Source: a virus
IMG/VR virus record: IMGVR_UViG_3300020704_000001
Coordinates: 1-64,000 of that record
Length of the DNA stretch: 64,000 nt
Direction: 5' to 3' (one strand)
In this document: positions 8,444-14,801 of the stretch, in pieces
How positions within the stretch are numbered: position 1 is the first letter of the stretch
Layout: each line of letters starts with the position of its first letter
Program-made: the position numbers and the translations under genes
The notes under the pieces: generated by a model
Told to the model about the DNA's origin: nothing
The model's input: the letters and a program-made list of their open reading frames with translations, nothing else
Databases searched by the model: none

Positions 8444-8602
8444 TTATTGTACCTTTGGAACTATTTGTGGATTTTTATCTAAATTCGAAATAACCTTGTC
8501 CATCAATTCTTGATCTACTGGAGAAACAAATGGTTTTGGTTCAACAGCTGGCTCTTTAGGAATTTCTTGATACGCTTTTCTAATACTATCTAAAATAGAC
8601 AT
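8444..8602 (-). CDS. Small hypothetical protein (52 aa)
   Basis: The product begins MSILDSIRKAYQEIPKEPAV and ends in NLDKNPQIVPKVQ. It is proline- and acid-rich and may be partly disordered. The ATG at 8602 is chosen because AGAGAAAAG precedes it. An in-frame ATG further upstream would extend into the body of the neighbouring small gene. Its first 17 bases overlap the end of the 8586-8738 gene. Confidence 0.55.
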   Translation of the reverse strand: MSILDSIRKAYQEIPKEPAVEPKPFVSPVDQELMDKVISNLDKNPQIVPKVQ

Positions 8603-8738
8603 CTTTTCTCTTCTTTTTTTGTTGATTATCATCAGAATCAAAAAATTGATTCTTTTTCGGTTTAGAACTTTTTATTTTATGTTTTGTTGGATGAAAATTG
8701 TTGAAATCTTCAAGTAACAGATCATTATACTTTTTCAT
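8586..8738 (-). CDS. Small basic hypothetical protein (50 aa)
   Basis: This short frame starts MKKYNDLLLEDFNNFHPTKH and ends in a Lys/Arg-rich tail. It begins seven bases after the stop of the 8746-9174 gene, with TTAGG upstream, and fills a gap that would otherwise be empty in a tightly packed operon. Co-orientation, an ordered start and protein-like composition support it. No family is recognised. Confidence 0.5.
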   Translation of the reverse strand: MKKYNDLLLEDFNNFHPTKHKIKSSKPKKNQFFDSDDNQQKKKRKDVYFR

Positions 8739-8745
8739 GTTGATT

Positions 8746-9174
8746 TTAACCTAACAATCCAGGGAAAATTTCTTTAACTAATTCTTCAGTCAAACCTTCA
8801 ATTTGTAAATCTTTTTGCATCATATTGAACCAAATTTGAGCTTCTTTAGGTTCAAATGATTCAAGTAGTTGAAGTAATAGATTATGTCTTTTCTTTTCTG
8901 TTAAAGAATCAGCTGTTGGATCACCTTTAAGAAACAGATAAACTTTTCTTATTTCTGATTCAATTCCAGCAATTCTAATTCCAGGAAATGTATCTGGTTT
9001 AATATAATCATCAGGAAAAGATTCTTCAACATAGAATTGATATTTTGGATCAAATGTATATTTTAGAACTTCTTTGAAGTAAGTAAATTGATTAGAAATT
9101 AGAACTTGTTTCTTTTCTTCAATTGTAGGAGCAGATTCAAATTTAGTTAAAATCTCATAAATATTAGGAGTCAT
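8746..9174 (-). CDS. DUF6433-like phage protein (142 aa)
   Basis: The pattern is an N-terminal helix (YEILTKFESAPTIEEKKQVL), a centre with LKYTFDPKYQFYVEESFPDD, then LTEKKRHNLLLQLLESFEPKEA and an end in GLTEELVKEIFPGLLG. It resembles a conserved family of T4-like cyanophages annotated as DUF6433, usually found among replication genes. The biochemical role is unknown. It heads a five-gene unit under the promoter at 9237-9265. Confidence 0.6.
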   Translation of the reverse strand: MTPNIYEILTKFESAPTIEEKKQVLISNQFTYFKEVLKYTFDPKYQFYVEESFPDDYIKPDTFPGIRIAGIESEIRKVYLFLKGDPTADSLTEKKRHNLLLQLLESFEPKEAQIWFNMMQKDLQIEGLTEELVKEIFPGLLG

Positions 9175-9236
9175 AATTTTCTTTAATGTAGTTAATAAAA
9201 TTTTGTTGTATAGAACTTAATTTAAATTCTACTGTT

Positions 9237-9265
9237 AGTATATATTAATTTTAATTTTTTGTCAA
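9237..9265 (-). promoter_or_regulatory. Early sigma70-type promoter
   Basis: On the minus strand TTGACA (9265-9260) and TATACT (9242-9237) are separated by 17 bases. It drives the small-gene unit beginning at 9174. Confidence 0.78.
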
Positions 9266-9285
9266 TTAAAATTTAAATAAGGTTT

Positions 9286-9367
9286 GAGCGAAGCGAGGAT
9301 TTACGAAGTAAATCAAATTAGCAACAAAACTGTTCCTACGCTTCGCTCGGAACCTCTCGCTTCGCTC
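9286..9367. repeat. GAGCGAAGCGAG inverted repeat enclosing two hairpins
   Basis: GAGCGAAGCGAG at 9286-9297 is an exact inverted copy of CTCGCTTCGCTC at 9356-9367 (12 bp). Between them lie a 7-bp hairpin GATTTAC/GTAAATC (9298-9314) and a 5-bp hairpin GTTCC/GGAAC (9332-9353), whose loop carries a third copy of the motif (CGCTTCGCTC, 9339-9348). Folded, this gives a three-way-junction shape. Its GC content is far above that of the surroundings. Confidence 0.75.
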
Positions 9368-9828
9368 GATCTTTTCTTTCTTCTTCTAAATTTTAGATAC
9401 AAAATCACTCTTCCCCGTTGATTAAGAACTATTATTAAATAATTCAGGTTTCTTAGAAACTGTTCCAGGGGGTGCTGAAGCAAAAACATGACTCCATAAT
9501 TATTATAGAGTAAAATTTGAACAATATGAATTAGACCTGCTAACTGTATCGACCACAATTGCTCATTGGCCGTCTGTCTTGCATGGATTGCTCCGCGACA
9601 GAAGTTTAGGGTATTAGATACATCATTAATACAACAACGATATCACATCAGGTTATATAAAATATCATAAAATAGTGTCATCACGACAGGGTTTATGATC
9701 TCTAATTCCAAGGGTACGATTTTTATGCTGGCCTTGATTATCTCAGCTCTCGATCCTCAATGGGAACAGAGGAAGGTTTCTGTTCTTGATTCCATTTATA
9801 GTGATGGAAACCACTTTAAAATCTATTT
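9286..9828 (-). ncRNA. Candidate structured noncoding RNA of about 500 nt
   Basis: This gene-free stretch lies directly downstream of a minus-strand promoter (9835-9862) and ends before the next promoter. Read on the minus strand it forms a row of compact hairpins: TTCCAT/ATGGAA (near 9802), GAACAG/CTGTTC (about 9764-9785), an 8-bp AUCAUAAA/UUUAUGAU stem (9664-9699) capped by UGUC/GACA, GUAUUA/UAAUAC (9611-9632), UCUGUC/GACAGA (9573-9602), GGCCA/UGGUC (9551-9571), GUUUC/GAAAC (near 9455) and the junction at 9286-9367. Its composition is less AT-rich than that of its neighbours. No frame is cleanly open. Large phage RNAs such as GOLLD and ROOL are possible relatives, but I cannot assign a family. 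A decayed gene is the alternative. The 3' end is uncertain. Confidence 0.5.
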
Positions 9829-9834
9829 AGTATA

Positions 9835-9862
9835 ATTATATCTTGTATATCTAAAAAGTCAA
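9835..9862 (-). promoter_or_regulatory. Early sigma70-type promoter directed into the gene-free segment
   Basis: On the minus strand TTGACT (9862-9857), preceded by TGC, and TATAAT (9840-9835) are separated by 16 bases. No intact gene follows, so its product is probably the structured RNA candidate. Start would be near 9828. Confidence 0.72.
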
Positions 9863-10056
9863 GCACTTTTTTGTATTTTTTCTAAATATTTTTTCTGATT
9901 TTTCATAATACGTTGATTATCCATCTTTTTTAGTTCAAGATATGCTGGCATATTTTCTGTATACCAAGATTTTTTAATATAATCCCATTTCAATCCAAAT
10001 TTTTCTGCTTTTTTTCTTTGATTTTTTGTTACTGCGTATTTCAAATAAGTTCTCAT
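9859..10056 (-). CDS. Small DUF5710-like protein (65 aa)
   Basis: The product contains RTYLKYAVTKNQRKKAEKFG followed by LKWDYIKKSWYTEN. This matches the DUF5710 pattern, in which a short beta-strand is followed by 'KDEAKALGARWD...KKWYVP'. Such domains often sit in primases and phage accessory proteins. Here the domain stands alone with a basic C-terminal tail. The ATG at 10056 is preferred over a TTG four codons upstream. Its stop overlaps the -35 box of the promoter at 9835-9862. Confidence 0.55.
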   Translation of the reverse strand: MRTYLKYAVTKNQRKKAEKFGLKWDYIKKSWYTENMPAYLELKKMDNQRIMKNQKKYLEKIQKSA

Positions 10057-10142
10057 AATAAATCTCAATAATTTTGTTAAATATAAGTAAAGGTGAACCC
10101 TTTGTTATTATATATTAAATTATTTTTAGGAGAAATATTGTT

Positions 10143-10487
10143 ATGATTAAAATTAGGTCAAAAGAAAGAGATGGTAGTGAAGTTTTAGTGAATGTGAATG
10201 CTATTAATTACATTGTTCCCTCATTAGACGGTGGTAGTGTGATACATTTTCAAACATCGTTTTTGGTTGCTCTAAATTCTATAGAAGAAATTGAATCAAA
10301 AATTAAGATATCAAGAACACACATTCAAGAATTATCTCCACAATCAACATTACTAACGGAATCAATAACTTTAGATACAGAATCAGTACTTTCTGATGGA
10401 TATCCTGAGCATCTTCCGAGACTTCCAACTGGTAATGTTGATAAACGTACAAACGCATATAAAGATTATATTGCTAGTAAAGGTTGA
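10143..10487 (+). CDS. Hypothetical protein (114 aa)
   Basis: The first 60 residues look like a small beta domain (IRSKERDGSEVLVNVNAIN, VIHFQTSFLVALNSIEEI). The rest is Ser/Thr-rich and probably flexible. TAGGAG lies upstream of the ATG. It is the first gene of a plus-strand unit with the FmdB-like gene and phoH. No family is recognised. Confidence 0.6.
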   Translation: MIKIRSKERDGSEVLVNVNAINYIVPSLDGGSVIHFQTSFLVALNSIEEIESKIKISRTHIQELSPQSTLLTESITLDTESVLSDGYPEHLPRLPTGNVDKRTNAYKDYIASKG

Positions 10488-10491
10488 TAAT

Positions 10492-10755
10492 ATGCCAATT
10501 TATCCACTAAGAAATAAGGAAACAGAAGAACTATTCGAAAAAAGTATGAAAATTTCTGAATATGAACAATATTTGCTTGACAATCCACACGTTGAAAGGT
10601 ATTATACAAGTGCAGCTTCAATTGGTGATGCAGTTAGGTTAGGCATTAAACAACCCCCAGCAGACTTTCAAAAATACATAATAGGGAGGATGAAAGACTC
10701 AATTCCTGGCAATACACTTCATGATAGAAAATATCAAATACCAAAAGAGTTTTAA
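10492..10755 (+). CDS. FmdB-like small phage protein (87 aa)
   Basis: The N-terminus MPIYPLRNKETEELFEKSMK, followed by KISEYEQYLLDNPHVERYY, follows the pattern of small cyanophage proteins of the FmdB-like type (MPxYxxxNxxTGEEFE). The zinc-ribbon cysteines of bacterial FmdB are absent. The ATG at 10492 follows AAGG and lies four bases after the previous stop. Earlier in-frame starts lie within the upstream gene and are unlikely. The function is unknown. Confidence 0.65.
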   Translation: MPIYPLRNKETEELFEKSMKISEYEQYLLDNPHVERYYTSAASIGDAVRLGIKQPPADFQKYIIGRMKDSIPGNTLHDRKYQIPKEF

Positions 10756-10784
10756 TTTTATTTTCAACAACCTAAAGGACTAAC

Positions 10785-11555
10785 ATGGCTCGAAAACCTA
10801 AAATTGTAGATACACATTTTGAAGATCTTTCTCAATATTATCCTCCAGAAAAAGAAAAAGTTACTCAAGGTGCTTCTAATAGGCTAAAGTTAAGATTAGA
10901 TGATTTAAAAACTATAAAACCATTAACTGACAATCAGAAATTATTTTTTGATTCGTATTCAGTTGGCGAATATTTTATGATGCTTTCTGGATCAGCTGGA
11001 ACTGGAAAAAGCTTTATTGCTTTATACAAAAGTATCGAAGAAGTAATGGATAAAGGCAATTCCTTTAATCAAGTTTTAATTGTTAGATCAGCAGTACAAA
11101 CAAGAGATGTTGGGTTTTTGAAGGGGTCATTAGAAGAAAAAACGTCTGTGTATGAATTGCCATATGAGCAAATTGCAGATCATTTGTTTGGGAAAAAGGG
11201 GGCTTATGGGCGACTTAAAGAGCAAGGATATGTTGAATTTATTACAACAACTGCAATAAGAGGGATTTCAATAGACAATTCTATAGTTGTTGTGGACGAA
11301 TGTCAAAATATGACTTGGGGGGAGTTATCTACAGTAATAACTCGAATCGGACATAACTCAAAAGTAATTTTTATTGGGGATACTAAACAAAATGATTTAA
11401 CTAAAAAATCAAACGAAGTGTCAGGAATGTCAGACTTTTTATCTGTAGCAAATAGTATGGATGAATTTTGTAGAATTCATTTTACTCCTGAAGATATCGT
11501 AAGGTCAAGTTTAGTTAAATCGTGGATTATTGCGTGTGAAAAATTAGGATTCTAA
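10785..11555 (+). CDS. phoH: PhoH-like ATPase
   Basis: This 256-residue P-loop protein shows Walker A GSAGTGKS at 69-76, a Walker B-type segment IVVVDECQNMT, and the sensor FIGDTKQNDL, in the order seen in PhoH ATPases. PhoH-like genes are widespread in marine phages. The product is a predicted helicase/RNA-associated ATPase whose role in infection is not settled. The stop of this gene is followed immediately by the start of the nuclease gene, so the two are probably co-translated. Confidence 0.93.
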   Translation: MARKPKIVDTHFEDLSQYYPPEKEKVTQGASNRLKLRLDDLKTIKPLTDNQKLFFDSYSVGEYFMMLSGSAGTGKSFIALYKSIEEVMDKGNSFNQVLIVRSAVQTRDVGFLKGSLEEKTSVYELPYEQIADHLFGKKGAYGRLKEQGYVEFITTTAIRGISIDNSIVVVDECQNMTWGELSTVITRIGHNSKVIFIGDTKQNDLTKKSNEVSGMSDFLSVANSMDEFCRIHFTPEDIVRSSLVKSWIIACEKLGF

Positions 11556-12215
11556 ATGTTTAACCATTGCCCTCCAATCTCATTAACAGAATATAAAAGA
11601 GTCCAAATAAATGGAAAACGACACTATCAAGTCCCAAATGGAAATTATCCATCTATAACTTCTGTTTTAAGTTTTCAAGATAATTCTTGGTTAGATGATT
11701 GGAGGGCAAAGGTTGGAGCAGAAGAAGCTGATAAAATTTCTGCTAGATCAAAAGGCAGAGGTACTAATTTACACAAAATGTGCGAGGATTATCTCAACAA
11801 TGATCCACAGTCATGTAAAATGCCTGATGCTAAAGAAATGTTTATCTCATTAAAGCCAATTTTAAATAAGATAAATAATATACACTTTCAAGAAGCATGT
11901 TTGTATAGTGATAAATTGAAAGTAGCAGGAACTGTTGATTGTATTGCAGAATATGATGGTGTTTTAAGTATAATTGATTTTAAAAATAGTCGATATCCAA
12001 AGACTTTAGATAAAATTAATGACTATTTACTACAAGAAACATTTTATTCGTTGGCATATTACGAATTATCGGGATTGTACGCTCCTCAGATCGTCACCAT
12101 AATCGCTGTTGAGAATAACGTACCACAAGTATTCATAGAACAAATTCGCCCTTATATGAAGCCTCTCGTAAGTCTGGTGAAGGAGTTCCATTCAACATTT
12201 TATAAAACTGCTTGA
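11556..12215 (+). CDS. PD-(D/E)XK exonuclease (RecB-like family)
   Basis: The 219-residue protein carries the RecB-type nuclease signature: a helix with GRGTNLHKMCEDYL (H73), an acidic residue in QEACLYS (E113), GTVDCI with D128, and IIDFKNS with D141 and K143. The family digests DNA ends in phage recombination and host DNA breakdown. It starts on the base after the phoH stop. Its last codons overlap the -35 region of the next promoter. Confidence 0.85.
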   Translation: MFNHCPPISLTEYKRVQINGKRHYQVPNGNYPSITSVLSFQDNSWLDDWRAKVGAEEADKISARSKGRGTNLHKMCEDYLNNDPQSCKMPDAKEMFISLKPILNKINNIHFQEACLYSDKLKVAGTVDCIAEYDGVLSIIDFKNSRYPKTLDKINDYLLQETFYSLAYYELSGLYAPQIVTIIAVENNVPQVFIEQIRPYMKPLVSLVKEFHSTFYKTA

Positions 12216-12240
12216 CTTTTTTACTTTTTTATAATATACT
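12212..12240 (+). promoter_or_regulatory. Early sigma70-type promoter before the SleB gene
   Basis: TTGACT (12212-12217), preceded by TGC, and TATACT (12235-12240) are separated by 17 bases. A closer TATAAT at 12230 has a 12-base spacing and is less suitable. The leader to the ATG at 12382 is about 135 nt. Confidence 0.7.
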
Positions 12241-12253
12241 ATTATTTTTAGAG

Positions 12254-12261
12254 TATAAATA
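12254..12261 (+). promoter_or_regulatory. T4-type late promoter box (TATAAATA)
   Basis: An exact TATAAATA, extended to TATAAATACTAATTA, lies 121 bases before the SleB start. The same extended sequence occurs at 46801. Early and late control of the wall hydrolase are both possible. Confidence 0.65.
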
Positions 12262-12381
12262 CTAATTACAATATGGTATTGTGATCAATTTAAATTAATT
12301 AGATAGCTTTTCAAGGCAAGAAAAAGTCCTAATTTTAACGTAAGAAATATTGATGTTGATATTTCCCAAGGAGAAAGAAAG

Positions 12382-12885
12382 ATGTATTCCCAGAAGAAAA
12401 AAGCGAATAAAGTTATTATTCCTTTAGTGATGATGTTGTTAATGTCTACAACTAGTCACGCAAAAGCCCATAATCAAACAGAAGAAGAAAAAGTCTGTTT
12501 AGCAAAAGTAATTTACCATGAAGCTCGTGGCGAGCCAGAAGTTGGTAAAAGGAGTGTTGCTAAGATTGTGATAAACCGAAAACAACATAAAAGGTTTCCA
12601 AAAACAATATGCCAAGTTGTAAATCAAATTGCATTTGTTGGAAAGAAAAAAGTATGTCAATTTTCTTGGGTATGTAATAGACCAAAACTTGATGCTTCTA
12701 GCGATTCATGGGAAGATTCTCTTGCATTATCTAATGCAATTCTCAACAATCAAGTAAAATTGCCAAACTTTGGTCCAGATGTATTGTTTTTCAGAAGTAC
12801 GTCTTCAAGACAATCTTTCGGAAAAGGATACAAATTTGTATCAAGAGTTGGAAACGCTAAATTTTATGAGAAAAAAATAATTTGA
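12382..12885 (+). CDS. Secreted SleB-type cell wall hydrolase (putative endolysin)
   Basis: This 167-residue protein begins with a Lys-rich stretch and a hydrophobic segment (VIIPLVMMLLMSTTSHAKA, about residues 11-29), a Sec signal peptide or signal-arrest helix. The rest is a Hydrolase_2/SleB domain with VIYHEARGEPEVGKRSVA (catalytic Glu near 47), VINRKQHKRFP, a CQFSWVC segment and a C-terminal FYEKK. The family cleaves peptidoglycan as a lytic transglycosylase. It stands alone, about 10 kb from the holin-like gene. Its ribosome binding site is AAGGAG. Confidence 0.85.
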   Translation: MYSQKKKANKVIIPLVMMLLMSTTSHAKAHNQTEEEKVCLAKVIYHEARGEPEVGKRSVAKIVINRKQHKRFPKTICQVVNQIAFVGKKKVCQFSWVCNRPKLDASSDSWEDSLALSNAILNNQVKLPNFGPDVLFFRSTSSRQSFGKGYKFVSRVGNAKFYEKKII

Positions 12886-12910
12886 CAATTTTTACTTTTT
12901 AAGTTATAAT
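12882..12910 (+). promoter_or_regulatory. Perfect consensus promoter before gene 33
   Basis: TTGACA (12882-12887) and TATAAT (12905-12910) are separated by 17 bases, a full sigma70 consensus. The -35 box overlaps the end of the SleB gene. It drives the 33-59-32 unit. Confidence 0.85.
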
Positions 12911-12939
12911 ATTATTTCTATTTACTAATCGTGGTTGTT

Positions 12940-13164
12940 ATGGATAATTTTGAGAAAATACAAGAATTTTCCTCTATCATTTTTGATAGAGTAAATAAAG
13001 GAAAATTAGAATATATTGATGCGATTGTAAGTTATTGTGAAGAACAAGAACTAGATGTTGATTCAATAATTTGTTTAATTTCTCCTTCATTAAGACAAAA
13101 AATGGAGGAGGAAGCTTTAGAATTAAAATTGATAAAAAGTTCAACACATCAGTTGACCTTTTAA
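12940..13164 (+). CDS. 33: Late transcription co-activator (T4 gp33)
   Basis: This 74-residue protein has the core VSYCEEQELDVDSIICLISPSLRQK followed by an acidic helix and a short hydrophobic C-terminus (QLTF). This matches short gp33 proteins of cyanophages. gp33 links host RNA polymerase to the sliding clamp, and together with gp55 it allows initiation at TATAAATA promoters. Gene order 33-59-32 is the T4 order. The ATG at 12940 is chosen over a GTG three codons upstream. A clear ribosome binding site is lacking, and the leader is only about 23 nt. Confidence 0.78.
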   Translation: MDNFEKIQEFSSIIFDRVNKGKLEYIDAIVSYCEEQELDVDSIICLISPSLRQKMEEEALELKLIKSSTHQLTF

Positions 13165-13179
13165 ATATATTGAGGTAAA

Positions 13180-13782
13180 ATGATTAATATTATGAACGGT
13201 TATTCTGCTTGTTGTCTTTATCGTGCATTAAAATTGCACTTTAATACAGAATACAATTTTGTAAAATACAAAGGGAAAATAAAATATACCTCTGTTCAAT
13301 ACGAAAAAAATAAACATAAATTTGTGTATGATAAATTAGCAAAAAAGTTTTCAGATGAAGATTTGAAACAATTTTATATTGCAAATTTTATTCACAATGA
13401 ACATGTTTGGATTCAAGATTTATTAAATCAAGAAGCTCATGAAGTGTTTGTTAACTTTTCAAAAAGAAAGCAATCATTATCTTATATCTTTAAAAATGAT
13501 CTACTAAATATTTTTAGTGAAGATCATAAAACCCTATTTAAAGGTACACAAAAAGAATTCCCTGTTTTACTTACTAAACTTTTAAGAAATGAAGTTAGTA
13601 TTGAAACAGTAATAATTATGAATAAATTTTTAAAGTTTGTTCATAAGTGGGATGAAAGTATCAAGGATGATATTTGTTGGCCTCATATTAGAAATTGTTT
13701 AATTAAATATGAGCCATTTTTAGAATATGATAAAGATAAATTCAAAAATGCTTTAATCCAAAGTATTGAAGAATTTAAATAA
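13180..13782 (+). CDS. 59: Helicase loader (T4 gp59)
   Basis: This is a 200-residue, basic, mostly helical protein. The T4 gp59 pattern is visible in the N-terminal YRALKLHFNTEYNFVKYKGK, the SVQYEKNKHKFVYDKLAKKF segment, FYIANFIHNEHVWIQDL, and LTKLLRNEVSIETVIIMNKFL. It loads the gp41 helicase onto gp32-coated single strands at forks and recombination intermediates. GAGG is placed well for the ATG at 13180. It is followed by gene 32. Confidence 0.9.
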   Translation: MINIMNGYSACCLYRALKLHFNTEYNFVKYKGKIKYTSVQYEKNKHKFVYDKLAKKFSDEDLKQFYIANFIHNEHVWIQDLLNQEAHEVFVNFSKRKQSLSYIFKNDLLNIFSEDHKTLFKGTQKEFPVLLTKLLRNEVSIETVIIMNKFLKFVHKWDESIKDDICWPHIRNCLIKYEPFLEYDKDKFKNALIQSIEEFK

Positions 13783-13787
13783 TTGTC

Positions 13788-13824
13788 GTTAAGTTGTGTT
13801 AAGTTGTTAATAATATTGTTAAAA
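13788..13824 (+). promoter_or_regulatory. Putative autogenous translational operator of gene 32
   Basis: The leader before gene 32 has two tandem copies of GTTAAGTTGT (13788-13807), followed by TTAATAATATTGTTAAAAGG, with TTAA units repeated up to the AAGG ribosome binding site. T4 gp32 represses its own mRNA by binding an unstructured, TTAAA-rich leader. The repeats suggest the same control here. That is inference, and no clear pseudoknot was found. Confidence 0.45.
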
Positions 13825-13834
13825 GGAAAATGAA

Positions 13835-14764
13835 ATGGTAGATTTCTCAGCGTTAAAAAAATCAAAAGGTTCTAATCTTGCAAAATTATCAAAAGCTGTT
13901 GAGGCTTTAGGTTCAAATGATAGAAAAGACGATTCAAACGAATATTGGAAATGCGAATTAGACAAAAGTGCTAATGGTTATGCAGTTATTCGATTTTTAC
14001 CAACACCCCCTCAAGATGTAGATTCAGATGGTCTTCCTTGGGCAAAATATTGGGATCACGGTTTCCAAGGTCCAGGTGGTTGGTATATTGAAAAATCTTT
14101 AACAACTATCAGTCAACCTGATCCATTATCTGAATTAAATTCTCGTTTATGGGAATCTGGTGATGAAGCAGATAAAGAACAAGCTAGAAAACAAAAACGT
14201 AGATTACACTATGTGTCAAATATCTACATTGTGAAAGATCAAAAAAACCCTCAAAATGAAGGTCAAGTTTTTAAATTTGTTTTTGGTAAAAAAATATTCG
14301 AAAAATTGACTGGAGCTATGAATCCACAATTTGAAGATGATAAACCAATTGATCCATTTGATCTATGGGAAGGTGCAAACTTTAAATTAAAAATTCGTAA
14401 AGTTGATGGGTATCAAAATTATGATTTAAGCGATTTTGATAATCCAGCTCCATTATTTGAGGATGATGAAAAATTGGAAAAAATTTGGAAATCTGAATAT
14501 TCTTTGTTAGAAATTGTAGATCCAAAAAATTTCAAATCTTATGCTGATTTAGATTCAAGACTTAAACGTGTTTTGGGTCAATCTAATCAAGCAAAATTTA
14601 AGACAGCTGAAGAATATACTTCTAAAACTGTTGAAGATGTTGAAGATGAAGAATTTATCCAAAAGAAAGTTGTTGAGAAGAAAACAACAACTTCATTTAC
14701 TGCTAAGGTGGAAGATGAGGAAGACGAAGATTTAAGTTATTTTAACAGTTTGTTAGAAGATTAG
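13835..14764 (+). CDS. 32: Single-stranded DNA-binding protein (T4 gp32)
   Basis: This 309-residue protein follows gp32 architecture: a basic N-terminal cooperativity segment (SALKKSKGSNLAKLSKAVEA), a central OB-fold core (YAVIRFLPTPPQ, GPGGWYIEKSLTTI), and an acidic C-terminal tail (KVEDEEDEDLSYFNSLLED) that contacts partners such as gp59. The zinc-binding His/Cys set of T4 gp32 is missing. The loop at 85-105 has no cysteine, and the only Cys is C40. The same loss is seen in cyanophage-type gp32. It coats single strands in replication, recombination and repair. A terminator follows. Confidence 0.93.
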   Translation: MVDFSALKKSKGSNLAKLSKAVEALGSNDRKDDSNEYWKCELDKSANGYAVIRFLPTPPQDVDSDGLPWAKYWDHGFQGPGGWYIEKSLTTISQPDPLSELNSRLWESGDEADKEQARKQKRRLHYVSNIYIVKDQKNPQNEGQVFKFVFGKKIFEKLTGAMNPQFEDDKPIDPFDLWEGANFKLKIRKVDGYQNYDLSDFDNPAPLFEDDEKLEKIWKSEYSLLEIVDPKNFKSYADLDSRLKRVLGQSNQAKFKTAEEYTSKTVEDVEDEEFIQKKVVEKKTTTSFTAKVEDEEDEDLSYFNSLLED

Positions 14765-14776
14765 ATCTTAAAGATG

Positions 14777-14801
14777 AAGGGGCTGATAAAGCCCCTTTTT
14801 T
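14777..14801 (+). terminator. Rho-independent terminator after gene 32
   Basis: An 8-bp AAGGGGCT/AGCCCCTT stem with a GATAA loop is followed by a T run. It separates the 33-59-32 unit from the convergent tape-measure gene. Confidence 0.88.

Noticed and set aside
9313-9558. Minus-strand frame of 81 codons in the gene-free segment
   Set aside because: It has no ATG start (first codon TTG), no ribosome binding site, an end rich in Arg/Ser formed by the GAGCGAAGCG repeats, and it runs through several perfect hairpins. It is more likely to be part of a structured RNA.
9440-9815. Idea of a gene with reassigned TGA codons: one minus-strand frame here has only two TGA stops and one T-run frameshift
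   Set aside because: TGA ends normal genes elsewhere in the window (for example at 23032 and 44188), so no code change is credible. The long frame remains only as a hint that the locus could be a decayed gene.
9541-9830. tRNA or tmRNA gene in the hairpin-rich segment
   Set aside because: No cloverleaf with a GTTC-type T-loop and a 7-bp acceptor stem could be built, and no CCA or tag-like frame was found. No tRNA was seen elsewhere in the window.
12230-12235. TATAAT as -10 box of the promoter before SleB
   Set aside because: Its distance to TTGACT is only 12 bases. The TATACT at 12235-12240 gives the normal 17.
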